NCBI GenBank assembly: GCA_947443745.1
Contig: CANEXL010000006.1
Location: 1 to 38,370, forward strand
Source: Microbacteriaceae bacterium
Lineage (GTDB): Bacteria > Actinomycetota > Actinomycetes > Actinomycetales > Microbacteriaceae
Direction: 5' to 3'
DNA: 38,370 bases
The position numbers were made by a program, and so were the translations under genes. Every line of letters starts with the position of its first letter. Within the stretch, counting starts at the first letter, position 1. The notes below the pieces were generated by a model, which was given only the letters and a program-made list of their open reading frames with translations, made no database searches and was not told where the DNA came from. Of the stretch, positions 24,929 to 32,577 are shown piece by piece.

Positions 24929-26032
24929 ATGATTTTTAATTTGGGCAGCATTTGGAGCGACGGAAACGCGACCCCCCTACCTAACGGCGTCACGCTCGAG
25001 ATTCATCACACCACGCGTCGCGATATCGGCACCCTCTCTGGTTATTATTCTTTCGCTGGGGGCCACTGGCGCAGCCACAGAATCGACAACACGTTCGACG
25101 CCAAAAGAAACCCGGCAATTCTCGATGAATGGGTCTATGCAATCGAGGACGCACTCGTCACCTCAGACAACCACATCTACACGGCCGACGGCACTCAGCT
25201 CATCGGAACAGGATGGGCCATAAAGAACGACGTGATTCATGACCAAGCAGCGCTTAAATCCGACGCAATTCGGGTCGATGAAACCGTGATTTTTGCGGGG
25301 ATGAACGCGGGTTACGTCTATGGTCACTGGCTGCTCCACGTCATGCCTCGGGTTGTGCGCATGCGCCAGCTCTTTGGCGATATCCCCGCCCTCGTTCCCC
25401 TAACGCCGTGGGATAGCACTCCCCATCACACCCTCGCTGGTCTCTCAGAAGACAAGGCAATCCATATTGCCCCGGCAGGCGGGCCGTCGGGAATTGGCGC
25501 TGTCAGAGTCTCCCGCCTCCTGGTTACCAACCAAATCGTGCTCAACCCCGGCATCAATGCCGAACGATTCGACCACGTGCTGACGCAATTTGATTTTGAG
25601 TCCAGCCTTTTTGCCGTGCCGGAAAAATTGTTTGTTGCTCGCAAAGCTGGACCCTCAACACACCGAACGGGAATGGCGAACAGCGACGAGGTTGCCGAAA
25701 TGATGGAGAATTTTGGTTTCACAATCTTCTACCCGGAAGATCATTCGTGGAAAGACCAGATCTCGCACTTTCGCGGCGCTCGCGTGGTGGTAGGGGAAAC
25801 CGGAAGCAGCATGCACACCGCAATTTTTGCGGGTTCCGATCTCACTGTCGTCGATATCACCCCCCTCGCCGACCTGTCAAAGCGTGAGTGGCAACGGCGC
25901 ATTGCTCAATATCGCGGTCAGCGCTACGGCATCATTCTCGGCGAGCGCGAGGCGATGAAAAAGGGCTGGGTGGCAAATCTTGAGACCGTGCGCGCCGCAA
26001 TCGGTTCGCTGGATGTCGTGTTGCCTCACTAA
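24929..26032 (+). CDS. GT61-family glycosyltransferase-like protein 2
   Basis: The 367-residue protein is a paralogue of the gene before it: LLHVMPRVVRMRQLFGD, LFVARKAGPSTHRT, a GFTIFYPEDHSWKDQISHF stretch and RVVVGETGSSMHTAIF all align. It also has Glu in place of the His in the late loop. Two similar GT61-type enzymes in tandem may build two linkages, or one may make a dimer partner. It is the last gene of the plus-strand arm of the cluster. The ATG at 24929 has a GGTGG-type weak ribosome site. Confidence 0.8.
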   Translation: MIFNLGSIWSDGNATPLPNGVTLEIHHTTRRDIGTLSGYYSFAGGHWRSHRIDNTFDAKRNPAILDEWVYAIEDALVTSDNHIYTADGTQLIGTGWAIKNDVIHDQAALKSDAIRVDETVIFAGMNAGYVYGHWLLHVMPRVVRMRQLFGDIPALVPLTPWDSTPHHTLAGLSEDKAIHIAPAGGPSGIGAVRVSRLLVTNQIVLNPGINAERFDHVLTQFDFESSLFAVPEKLFVARKAGPSTHRTGMANSDEVAEMMENFGFTIFYPEDHSWKDQISHFRGARVVVGETGSSMHTAIFAGSDLTVVDITPLADLSKREWQRRIAQYRGQRYGIILGEREAMKKGWVANLETVRAAIGSLDVVLPH

Positions 26033-26119
26033 CGCGCGAACGCTCGTTGCCAATGCTCGTCGCCAACGGTCATCGAAAACAATGTCACTCCCGGGGCTTT
26101 TTTCAGTCGTTGGCTAGGG

Positions 26120-26131
26120 CAAAATTAAGGA
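26120..26131 (+). promoter_or_regulatory. Leaderless-type -10 box of the ABC-F gene
   Basis: CAAAAT (26120-26125) is followed by six bases and then the ATG at 26132. This spacing puts the likely transcription start at or next to the start codon. AAGGA in the six-base gap could still serve as a ribosome site if transcription starts further upstream. Confidence 0.4.
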
Positions 26132-27829
26132 ATGACTGCAACCCTTGTCGCTCAGAACCTCACCGGAGGGCACGCGCATCGAACCCTGTTTGATGCTCTG
26201 AATCTGACCGTCGCACCCGGCGATGTTATCGGGGTTGTCGGCGTCAACGGTGCCGGCAAATCCACTCTCCTCCGAGTTCTCGCTGGCCTGGACCAGCCTC
26301 AAAATGGCACCGTACATCTGGCGCCAACCGATGCCTTTGTGGGCTTTCTTCCCCAGGAACACGAGCGCTTGGAAGGCGAAACCGTTGCGGGCTACATCGG
26401 CCGCCGAACGGGCTGTACCGCTGCAACCGAAGCTATGGATGTGGCCGCGATCGCTTTGGGCGCGGCCGAGCCCATGGCTGCCGGTCAGGCCGATCCCTCG
26501 GACATCTACTCGGCAGCCTTCGACCGCTGGATGGCGTGCGGCGCCGCCGATCTTGAGGATCGCCTCCCAGCGGTTTTGGCGAACCTTGGGCTGTCTCTTG
26601 AGGGTTCGGCACCGAATGCGGCTACGGCACGCTCGCACCTTTCGGCAGATTCTCTGATGACCTCCCTCTCGGGTGGTCAGGCCGCCCGCGTTGGCCTCGC
26701 AGCCCTACTGCTTTCACGCTTCGATATTGTGCTCCTCGACGAACCCACCAATGACCTCGACCTTGATGGGCTCGAACGCCTCGAGAGCTTCGTGCGCGGC
26801 CTGCGCGGCGGTGTCGTTCTCGTCAGCCACGACCGCGAGTTTCTGGCCCGCTCAGTCACGAAGGTGCTAGAACTTGACCTGGCCCAGGGCTCCAACCGAC
26901 TCTTTGGTGGAGGCTACGAATCCTTTCTCGAAGAGCGCGCGGTCGCCAAGCGTCACGCGCGCGAGAACTACGAGGAGTTCGCCGACAAGAAGGCCGATCT
27001 CATCGGACGTGCCCAAACACAACGAGAGTGGTCAAGCCAGGGCGTGCGCAACGCCCTGAAAAAGGCCCCCGACAACGACAAGATTCGGCGCAAGGCGTCC
27101 AGCGAGTCCAGCGAGAAGCAGGCCCAGAAGGTGCGGCAGATGGAGAGCCGGATCGCCCGCCTCGACGAGGTTGAGGAGCCCCGCAAGGAGTGGCAACTCG
27201 AGTTCACCATTGGAACGGCACCGCGCTCCAGCGCCGTCGTCACGACCCTTTCGGCCGCTGTCTTCCACCTAGGTGATTTCACGCTTGGCCCCGTCTCGCT
27301 ACAGGTCAATGCCGGCGAACGAATCGGCATAACGGGCCCGAACGGCGCCGGCAAGAGCACTCTATTGCGCGCTCTGCTTGGTCGCCAAAAACCGGATTCC
27401 GGCCAAGCGAGTCTAGGCAGCAGTATTGCCATCGGAGAGATCGACCAAGCCCGAGCCGTGCTGGCCGGTAGTCGTGGCCTCGCTGATAGCTTCGAAGACC
27501 AGGTGCCCGAGCTCACCTCGGGAGAGGTGCGCACCTTGCTCGCCAAATTTGGCCTCAAAGCCGACCACGTTCTGCGCCCGGTTGATGATCTGTCCCCCGG
27601 CGAACGCACCCGTGCCGGCCTTGCCTTGTTGCAGGCTCGCGGCGTCAACGTGCTCGTGCTGGATGAGCCCACGAACCACCTCGACCTCGCGGCCATCGAA
27701 CAACTCGAAGAGGCCCTCGACGCCTATGCCGGCACCCTCTTGCTCGTCACCCATGACCGGCGAATGCTCGAGACGGTGCGGCTTGACCGGCACTGGCATG
27801 TCGAGAATGGCTCCGTCACCGAGAAATAG
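26132..27829 (+). CDS. ABC-F family ATPase
   Basis: The 565-residue protein has two ATPase domains and no membrane segment, as in ABC-F proteins that act on the ribosome. Walker A is at 37-45 (GVNGAGKST) and again in GPNGAGKST; the signatures are LSGGQ and LSPGER; the Walker B motifs are LLDEPTNDLDL and VLDEPTNHLDL. Between the domains lies a charged helical linker with many Lys and Arg, the part that reaches into the ribosome. Members either rescue translation or protect from ribosome-binding antibiotics; which applies here cannot be told. A DrrAB-like exporter lies beside it in the opposite direction, overlapping 14 bases. Confidence 0.92.
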   Translation: MTATLVAQNLTGGHAHRTLFDALNLTVAPGDVIGVVGVNGAGKSTLLRVLAGLDQPQNGTVHLAPTDAFVGFLPQEHERLEGETVAGYIGRRTGCTAATEAMDVAAIALGAAEPMAAGQADPSDIYSAAFDRWMACGAADLEDRLPAVLANLGLSLEGSAPNAATARSHLSADSLMTSLSGGQAARVGLAALLLSRFDIVLLDEPTNDLDLDGLERLESFVRGLRGGVVLVSHDREFLARSVTKVLELDLAQGSNRLFGGGYESFLEERAVAKRHARENYEEFADKKADLIGRAQTQREWSSQGVRNALKKAPDNDKIRRKASSESSEKQAQKVRQMESRIARLDEVEEPRKEWQLEFTIGTAPRSSAVVTTLSAAVFHLGDFTLGPVSLQVNAGERIGITGPNGAGKSTLLRALLGRQKPDSGQASLGSSIAIGEIDQARAVLAGSRGLADSFEDQVPELTSGEVRTLLAKFGLKADHVLRPVDDLSPGERTRAGLALLQARGVNVLVLDEPTNHLDLAAIEQLEEALDAYAGTLLLVTHDRRMLETVRLDRHWHVENGSVTEK

Positions 27830-28667
27830 TGGCGAATTTTCGGATGCATAAGGGCACGAAGACAGCCAACAGCACCGTGACCCCGATCAGCACAGTGGCG
27901 ATGGGGTTTTGTGCGGGCCAGGCATCCCCCACGACTGCTCCCGGGGGGACATTGCCGAACAGTTCCCGGGCAGACTGCACGAGTGCTGACACCGGATTCC
28001 ATTCCGCAAATATTCTCAACGGGGTCGGGAGGTTTTCGCTGGGCACGAACGCGTTGGAGATGAAGGTCAACGGGAAAAGAACCAGAAACGAGGCGTTGTT
28101 AATGATCTCGGGACTCTTCACCGACATCCCCAAGAATGCCATCACCCACGAGAAAGCGTAAGAGAACAGCAACAGGAGGCCGACGCCGGCCAGGAACTCC
28201 AGCGGGGAGGAATTGACTCTCCAGCCCACGAGCAATCCGGTCCCCATCATCACCAGCATTGACAGGGTATTGATGACGAGGTCGCCATTGGTTCGACCGA
28301 CCAACACCGCAGCGCCGCTCATGGGCAGGGTGCGAAAACGGTCAATGATGCCGTCTTTGAGATCTTGCGCCATCGCCGAACCAGAGTACGTCGACCCGAA
28401 CACCACTGTTTGCGCAAAGATTCCCGCCATCAAGAACGAGGTGTAACCATCACCCGGGATGTCGATTGCGGCCCCAAAAACATAGGTAAACAGCAGAACA
28501 AACATGACGGGCTGAATGAGGCTGAACAGAAGAATCTCCGGCACCCGGATGATCTTCATCAGATTTCGCCAGGTTGTCACCCATCCGTCGCTCAGAAAAC
28601 GCGTCACGGCGTTACCGGGAATGGGACGCAGGGTAGTGGCCGTGGTCGTACTCATGGTCGTTGTCAT
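27816..28667 (-). CDS. ABC-2 type exporter permease (DrrB-like)
   Basis: The 283-residue protein has six hydrophobic segments and the ABC-2 family pattern, with LTFISNAFVPSENLP and a following WNPVSALVQSARELFG, typical of daunorubicin-resistance-type permeases. It forms the membrane part of an exporter with the ATPase upstream, coupled by an ATGA overlap (28664-28667). The substrate could be a drug, a lipid or a surface glycan; neighbours do not settle it. Confidence 0.88.
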   Translation of the reverse strand: MTTTMSTTTATTLRPIPGNAVTRFLSDGWVTTWRNLMKIIRVPEILLFSLIQPVMFVLLFTYVFGAAIDIPGDGYTSFLMAGIFAQTVVFGSTYSGSAMAQDLKDGIIDRFRTLPMSGAAVLVGRTNGDLVINTLSMLVMMGTGLLVGWRVNSSPLEFLAGVGLLLLFSYAFSWVMAFLGMSVKSPEIINNASFLVLFPLTFISNAFVPSENLPTPLRIFAEWNPVSALVQSARELFGNVPPGAVVGDAWPAQNPIATVLIGVTVLLAVFVPLCIRKFATISR

Positions 28668-29644
28668 GCTGCGCCCTCCGTTTCGGTTTCGTCGGCCTCG
28701 GCAGTGCGACCGGTAAGTTGCAAGAACACGTCGTCGAGGGTGGGGCGGCGCATGCCGGCATCATGAAGACCGATGCCTTCTGCTGCAGCGGCACTGACGA
28801 TAGCGGCAAGGGCGTGCGGTCCATCCTGAACCGGAACGACCAACGTACGGCCGTTCAGAACGGCGGTTTCTCCGGACCCAAATCGCGTCAGAAGCGTGCG
28901 CGCCGCCTCGCTTTGCGACTCATCAACGAGCGTCACGGCGACCCGAAGACCCCCGATGGAAGCCTTGAGCTCATCGGCGGTTCCTTTGGCAATCACCCGA
29001 CCGTTGTCAATCACGGAGATGGAATCAGCGAGGCGGTCGGCTTCTTCTAAGTATTGGGTCGTGAGCAGAACGGTCGTGCCATCCGCCACCAACTGTTCAA
29101 TGACCTCCCACAGTCCTAAGCGACTCCGGGGGTCCAGCCCTGTTGTGGGTTCATCCAAAAAAAGTACCGGGGGCCGAATGACGAGCGCTCCAGCGAGGTC
29201 AATGCGACGACGCATGCCGCCGGAATACCCCTTGACCGTTCGGTTCTGGGACTCCACAAGGTCGAAGAGTTCGATGAGTTCGGTCGCACGCTGGCGCGCA
29301 ACCCGAGTTCCTAAGTGGTAAAGCTTGCCGACCATCACGAGATTCTCAAAGCCGGTCAGGTTTTGATCCACCGCGGCATATTGCCCACTGGCTCCAATCA
29401 TGCGGCGGATCGCTTGCGGCTCTGCCACGACGTCGACGCCATTGATGAAGGCGGATCCCGAATCAGGCTGAATCAACGTCGTCAGTACTTTGACGGTCGT
29501 TGTCTTTCCCGCGCCATTGGGGCCCAGCAGAGCGGTGACGCTTCCCTGCTGCACCTCAAGGTTGAGACCATCAAGGGCCCTCACTTGCGGGGATCCCTTG
29601 GGAGAATACGTTTTGACGAGATCTGTCGCCTCGATGAATGCCAT
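28664..29644 (-). CDS. ABC exporter ATPase (DrrA-like)
   Basis: The 326-residue protein has one ATPase domain with Walker A GPNGAGKTTTVKVL (about 39-52), signature YSGGMRRRIDLA and Walker B LFLDEPTTGLD, plus the C-terminal regulatory extension of DrrA-type ATPases ending in MRRPTLDDVFLQLTG. It drives the permease at 27816. The start is 38 bases from the start of the AlkD-like gene on the other strand, which leaves room only for very short leaders. Confidence 0.92.
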   Translation of the reverse strand: MAFIEATDLVKTYSPKGSPQVRALDGLNLEVQQGSVTALLGPNGAGKTTTVKVLTTLIQPDSGSAFINGVDVVAEPQAIRRMIGASGQYAAVDQNLTGFENLVMVGKLYHLGTRVARQRATELIELFDLVESQNRTVKGYSGGMRRRIDLAGALVIRPPVLFLDEPTTGLDPRSRLGLWEVIEQLVADGTTVLLTTQYLEEADRLADSISVIDNGRVIAKGTADELKASIGGLRVAVTLVDESQSEAARTLLTRFGSGETAVLNGRTLVVPVQDGPHALAAIVSAAAAEGIGLHDAGMRRPTLDDVFLQLTGRTAEADETETEGAA

Positions 29645-29682
29645 AGGAAAATTTTATCGAGCATCCGGCCCATAATGGGGAC
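29645..29682. promoter_or_regulatory. 38-bp divergent promoter with two leaderless-type -10 boxes
   Basis: The minus strand has TAAAAT (29651-29656) followed by six bases and the ATG of the ABC ATPase. The plus strand has CATAAT (29671-29676) followed by six bases and the ATG of the AlkD-like gene. The two boxes point away from each other and the -35 regions would overlap, so the genes may compete for polymerase. Confidence 0.5.
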
Positions 29683-30396
29683 ATGAATTCCGATGCTGTC
29701 ATTGTCGCCTTGCATGAGGTCGCCGACCCTGAGCGCGCTCGTCATTCGGCGCGCTATTTCAAAACCGGGCCCGGTGAGTACGGCGAGGGTGACATTTTTA
29801 TCGGTGTCACCGTGCCCCAGGTTCGTGCGGTGGCACGGCAGTATCGCGACCTGCCTCCCTCCGACGTCATGGAGTTGCTGGAGTCTCGCGAGCACGAGGT
29901 TCGACTGTGTGGCGTGATTCTGCTGGTGAATCGGTACCGTCGGTCGCGGTCGCCCGTCGAAAAGTCTGAACTCTTCTCTCTCTACCTCTCGGGTGTGCAC
30001 ACCGGGAGGGTAAATAACTGGGACTTGATTGATCTCGGCGCTCCAACCTTCGGCGGCTTTCTGCTGGGCAATCCAGATCGAGTGGCCTTGCTCAACGACC
30101 TGGCCCGCAGTCCCTCTCTGTGGGAACGACGGCTGTCCATCATGCTCACGTTTGCGTTCATCCGCGTCAACGAGTTCGCTGAGGCTCTCTCGATGGCGGA
30201 GTTCCATCTCGCCGATAAGCACGACTTGATTCACAAAGCTGTGGGGTGGATGCTGCGAGAAATTGGTAAGCGCGATGTCGCCGTTTTGCGGGCCTTCCTC
30301 GAAGCCCACACCACACAGATGCCTCGAACGGCTCTGCGGTATGCCATCGAAAAGCTGGACGAAGCCGAGCGTCAGCAGTGGCTCCGTCGTCGTTAG
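29683..30396 (+). CDS. AlkD-like DNA alkylation repair protein
   Basis: The 237-residue protein is all helical in pattern and matches AlkD, a HEAT-repeat DNA glycosylase that removes 3-methyladenine and 7-methylguanine. Typical motifs are VPQVRAVARQYRDLP, NNWDLIDLGAPT (near 109-120), LWERRLSIMLTFAFIR and KAVGWMLREIGKRD, which carry the Trp, Asp and Arg of the damage-binding cleft. It probably has a leaderless mRNA, with a -10 box six bases before the ATG. Confidence 0.9.
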   Translation: MNSDAVIVALHEVADPERARHSARYFKTGPGEYGEGDIFIGVTVPQVRAVARQYRDLPPSDVMELLESREHEVRLCGVILLVNRYRRSRSPVEKSELFSLYLSGVHTGRVNNWDLIDLGAPTFGGFLLGNPDRVALLNDLARSPSLWERRLSIMLTFAFIRVNEFAEALSMAEFHLADKHDLIHKAVGWMLREIGKRDVAVLRAFLEAHTTQMPRTALRYAIEKLDEAERQQWLRRR

Positions 30397-30449
30397 AGGA
30401 TGGCGATTGGCGGATGCAATTGGAGAGAGGCGCATGAGGGAACCGTAGA

Positions 30450-30461
30450 CATAATGGTTTT
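30450..30461 (+). promoter_or_regulatory. Leaderless-type -10 box of the MORN-type gene
   Basis: CATAAT (30450-30455) is followed by six bases and then ATG 30462, the same pattern as at the AlkD-like gene (both read CATAATGG). No ribosome site is needed in this arrangement and none is seen close to the ATG. Confidence 0.45.
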
Positions 30462-30671
30462 ATGAATGACATGAACCCGTTCTACGACAACGGCCTTCCG
30501 CGCTTCAAGGGCGAATACCGGGATGGCGAAATGCACGGCTTCTGGGAGTTCTGCCGAAAGGATGGCAGCCTCATGCGATCGGGGACCTTCGATTCGGGCA
30601 AACAGGTGGGAATCTGGACCACCTTCACGCGAGACGGTCAGCCGCACAAAGAAACCGACTTCGGCAGCTAA
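30462..30671 (+). CDS. Small MORN-repeat (YwqK-type) protein
   Basis: The 69-residue protein has two to three MORN-like units (NGLPRFKGEYRDGEMHGFW, then a similar run ending in SGTFDSGKQVGIWTTF), as in the YwqK antitoxin-module family, although many members are just small beta-hairpin proteins. No toxin partner lies next to it. It is cytoplasmic and has no signal. It stands 65 bases after the AlkD-like gene and before the tRNA-Tyr region on the opposite strand. A protein-binding role is the most that can be said. Confidence 0.7.
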   Translation: MNDMNPFYDNGLPRFKGEYRDGEMHGFWEFCRKDGSLMRSGTFDSGKQVGIWTTFTRDGQPHKETDFGS

Positions 30672-30681
30672 TCGGATGTTC

Positions 30682-30735
30682 GACGAGTGAGGGAGCCGTC
30701 GTCGTGACTGCTGTCACGACTCCTCCCGAATCCCC
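30682..30735 (-). repeat. tRNA-Tyr-linked repeat unit B
   Basis: This 54-base element has a 19-base left flank (GACGAGTGAGGGAGCCGTC), an 8-base stem (701-708 with 713-720 of the 30000s), a 4-base loop, and a 15-base right flank (TCCTCCCGAATCCCC). Its flanks are nearly identical to unit A, but its stem is different. The left flank matches the 3' acceptor and T-stem strand of the tRNA-Tyr gene. It lies between the small MORN gene and terminator 1. Confidence 0.75.
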
Positions 30736-30754
30736 ACATTATTCAGACACAACG

Positions 30755-30784
30755 AAAAAACGCCCCGAAAGGGGGCGTTCTTTT
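30755..30784. terminator. Bidirectional terminator hairpin 1
   Basis: AACGCCCC (30759-30766) pairs with GGGGCGTT (30772-30779), with A-runs on the left and TTCTTTT on the right. It can end transcription of the MORN-type gene on the plus strand or, with a T6 run, RNA reading from unit A on the minus strand. Confidence 0.8.
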
Positions 30785-30790
30785 CATGGT

Positions 30791-30844
30791 GGCGAGTGAG
30801 GGAACCGTTACCAACCCACTGGGTTGGTTCCTCCCGAATCCCCC
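30791..30844 (-). repeat. tRNA-Tyr-linked repeat unit A
   Basis: This unit has the same left flank type (GGCGAGTGAGGGAACCGTT), an 8-base stem ACCAACCC/GGGTTGGT with a 3-base loop, and the identical right flank as unit B. On the minus strand its end reads TCACTCGCCACCA, that is, the 3' end of tRNA-Tyr including a CCA that the tRNA gene itself lacks, and terminator 1 follows it. The spacing to unit B is 109 bases and to the tRNA 107 bases. Confidence 0.75.
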
Positions 30845-30863
30845 GTCAACAACGACACCAACA

Positions 30864-30890
30864 AAAATAGCCCCGGTTGGGGGCTATTTT
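30864..30890 (-). terminator. Terminator of tRNA-Tyr
   Basis: AAAATAGCCCC (30864-30874) pairs perfectly with GGGGCTATTTT (30880-30890). On the minus strand the stem ends in five T residues and lies just after the tRNA-Tyr gene, as expected for an intrinsic terminator. Confidence 0.85.
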
Positions 30891-30896
30891 CATTCG

Positions 30897-30978
30897 TGGC
30901 GAGTGAGGGATTCGAACCCCCGAATGCTGAGCAGTCTGATTTACAGTCAGATCCCTTTGGCCGCTTGGGTAACTCGCC
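30897..30978 (-). tRNA. tRNA-Tyr (GTA anticodon)
   Basis: On the minus strand the 82-base sequence begins GGCGAGTTACCC and ends ACTCGCC plus the discriminator A. The anticodon loop is CTGTAAA with anticodon GTA. It has the long variable arm of a class II tRNA and a T-loop GTTCGAATC. The 3' CCA is not encoded. The gene lies alone, with its own terminator, and precedes the two degenerate repeats. Confidence 0.95.
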
Positions 30979-30995
30979 ATCGCACGCCCAACCAC

Positions 30996-31023
30996 GTTAA
31001 ACACAATCAAGCGCGCCTGACAA
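30996..31023 (-). promoter_or_regulatory. Possible tRNA-Tyr promoter
   Basis: TTGTCA (31018-31023 on the minus strand) and TTTAAC (30996-31001) are 16 bases apart and end 17 bases before the mature tRNA. The -10 match is modest. Confidence 0.4.
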
Positions 31024-31070
31024 CAATACCGGTCGTTGACCCGCAACGGAAAATCCTCAGCAACGTCTCG

Positions 31071-31835
31071 CTAGGGCCGTGGCGCCGCTGCCGCGTATTC
31101 GTTCGCCTTCGCCTCAATGTCGAGAATGTACTTGGGGGCTTGGTTATACGCCGTGACGGCAGCATCCCACCCCTCGGCAGTGGCTAGGTCGCCACCGGAA
31201 AAGCACAGGTAGCCCGCAGCCGCGAGCGTTTCGTCATCGATTTGCTGACCGTCTTCAGAGCCGTCGAGGTTACCATCGGCGTGCCAGGCAGCCCAGGTCT
31301 GCGGAATGATCTGCATCGGGCCAACGGCGCGGTCATACTCGGCGGTAGCGTCAAAGTTTCCGTCATCAAAGTCGGGGATATCCATTACGGCGCCGCCGGT
31401 CAACGGCACTCCGTAAATTGGTTCGCTCGCAAACCCGTTAGGCAAAATCGTGCCCCCAAAGATGGTTCCATGATGCGACTCAATCCAGCCGATGGCCGCA
31501 AGGGTGTTCCACGAAACGTGGCACTCCGGTTCGGTCACAGACTTGCGAATGGCGACTCCCGCATACGCAAAGAGAGTGCGCTCGGGAATTCCCGTAGACC
31601 GGGCCGCTTCACTGACCCATTTTTCGTCAGCGAGGAGGTTCACCGGAGTCGTTCGAATAGCATCGTCGGAGATTCCTGAGGCCACCGGGGGCAACGATGC
31701 CGCCGAAGGAAACGGGCTACTCAGTTGGGGCAAACGCGATCTCACTGCCGTGCACGACGAGACGGTCCAGACCATGCCTGCCACAATGGCCGCCGCAATG
31801 AGCGTGCGGCGGAATCGCACTTTTCGGGAGGCCAT
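31071..31835 (-). CDS. Lytic murein transglycosylase (SLT type), probable lipoprotein
   Basis: I start this at ATG 31835, which has GAGGGG before it (a frame to 31898 is also open); it gives 254 residues. A positively charged start and one hydrophobic stretch end in VSSC, a plausible lipobox with Cys28, so it may be anchored outside the membrane. Catalytic Glu119 (GWIESHHG), the GPMQ motif (172-175) and AYN (229-231) mark a soluble-lytic-transglycosylase fold that cuts peptidoglycan between MurNAc and GlcNAc. It diverges from yajQ with 85 bases between starts. Confidence 0.88.
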   Translation of the reverse strand: MASRKVRFRRTLIAAAIVAGMVWTVSSCTAVRSRLPQLSSPFPSAASLPPVASGISDDAIRTTPVNLLADEKWVSEAARSTGIPERTLFAYAGVAIRKSVTEPECHVSWNTLAAIGWIESHHGTIFGGTILPNGFASEPIYGVPLTGGAVMDIPDFDDGNFDATAEYDRAVGPMQIIPQTWAAWHADGNLDGSEDGQQIDDETLAAAGYLCFSGGDLATAEGWDAAVTAYNQAPKYILDIEAKANEYAAAAPRP

Positions 31836-31908
31836 GTCCCCTCTATTCTCGCGGCAAGAGCTGACAGTTTGCTTGAGGCGTGCGCTGGGTTGCGGCATCC
31901 GGTCTCGT

Positions 31909-31920
31909 TATTATGGATAC
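31909..31920 (+). promoter_or_regulatory. Leaderless-type -10 box of yajQ
   Basis: TATTAT (31909-31914) fits the actinobacterial TANNNT box. Six bases then separate it from ATG 31921. This is the best match of the five such sites in the window. Confidence 0.5.
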
Positions 31921-32409
31921 ATGGCTGATTCCTCGTTTGACATCGTAAGTAAGGTCGACAAGATGGAGGCCGATAACGCCATCAATCAGGCGGCCAAAGA
32001 GATTGAAACGCGCTACGACTTCAAGGGCGTCGGCGCCTCCGTCGGCTGGAGCGGCGAGAAGATCCTGATGAAGGCCAGCGCCGAAGAGCGCGTCAAGGCT
32101 GTTCTCGAGGTTCTCGAGCAGAAGATGATCAAACGCGGCATCTCGCTTCGTAGCCTCGACGCCGGTGAGCCTTTTGCCAGTGGCAAGGAATACCGCATCG
32201 AAGCCACGCTCAAGCAGGGCATCGATCAGGAGCACGCTAAGAAGGTAACGAAGCTCATTCGTGACGAGGCACCCAAGACGGTCAAGACCCAGATTCAGGG
32301 CGAGGAAGTTCGCGTGACCTCTAAGAGCCGCGATGACCTGCAAGCCACCATGGCGTTGCTCAAAGGTGCCGACCTCGAGGTCGACCTGCAGTTCGTCAAC
32401 TTTCGCTAA
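31921..32409 (+). CDS. yajQ: YajQ-family protein (cyclic-di-GMP-binding type)
   Basis: The 162-residue protein matches YajQ in length and sequence from [16 protein letters not shown] to the final DLQFVNFR. It has two ferredoxin-like domains. The family binds RNA or cyclic di-GMP in different bacteria; its role in actinobacteria is unclear. The true start is ATG 31921, which follows a -10 box at leaderless spacing; the long open frame to the left from 31492 is antisense to the transglycosylase gene. The stop codon lies at the beginning of a 13-base tandem repeat. Confidence 0.93.
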   Translation: MADSSFDIVSKVDKMEADNAINQAAKEIETRYDFKGVGASVGWSGEKILMKASAEERVKAVLEVLEQKMIKRGISLRSLDAGEPFASGKEYRIEATLKQGIDQEHAKKVTKLIRDEAPKTVKTQIQGEEVRVTSKSRDDLQATMALLKGADLEVDLQFVNFR

Positions 32410-32453
32410 GGCATTTCGCTAAGGCATTCCGCTAGGGTATTCCGCTAGGGCAC
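32402..32453 (+). repeat. Four tandem 13-bp repeats starting at the yajQ stop codon
   Basis: Two exact copies of TTCGCTAAGGCAT are followed by two variants (TCCGCTAGGGTAT and TCCGCTAGGGCAC). The first copy covers the last codon and stop of yajQ. The unit contains a stop codon in each copy, and the total length is 52 bases. Confidence 0.85.
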
Positions 32454-32499
32454 GAGAGAGAACTCCTCTGCGCCGAAACAGCGGCTGAACCGTACACTA

Positions 32500-32511
32500 G
32501 GGGTTAACCCC
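32500..32511. promoter_or_regulatory. GGGGTTAACCCC palindrome before the MFS gene
   Basis: This perfect 12-base palindrome directly follows TACACT (32493-32498), a weak -10 candidate, and precedes the MFS exporter start by 66 bases. A TetR- or MarR-type operator is possible, but no regulator gene lies next to it. Confidence 0.4.
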
Positions 32512-32577
32512 CTTTATTCTTCAGTTTCACCGCACCCTGCCGCCGTTGGCAACCATGATCAGAGAGAAGTTTTTCGC

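Noticed and set aside
30682-30844. Units A and B as phage attachment sites
   Set aside because: There is no integrase gene or island boundary here, and the units are spaced as tandem copies, not at the ends of an insert.
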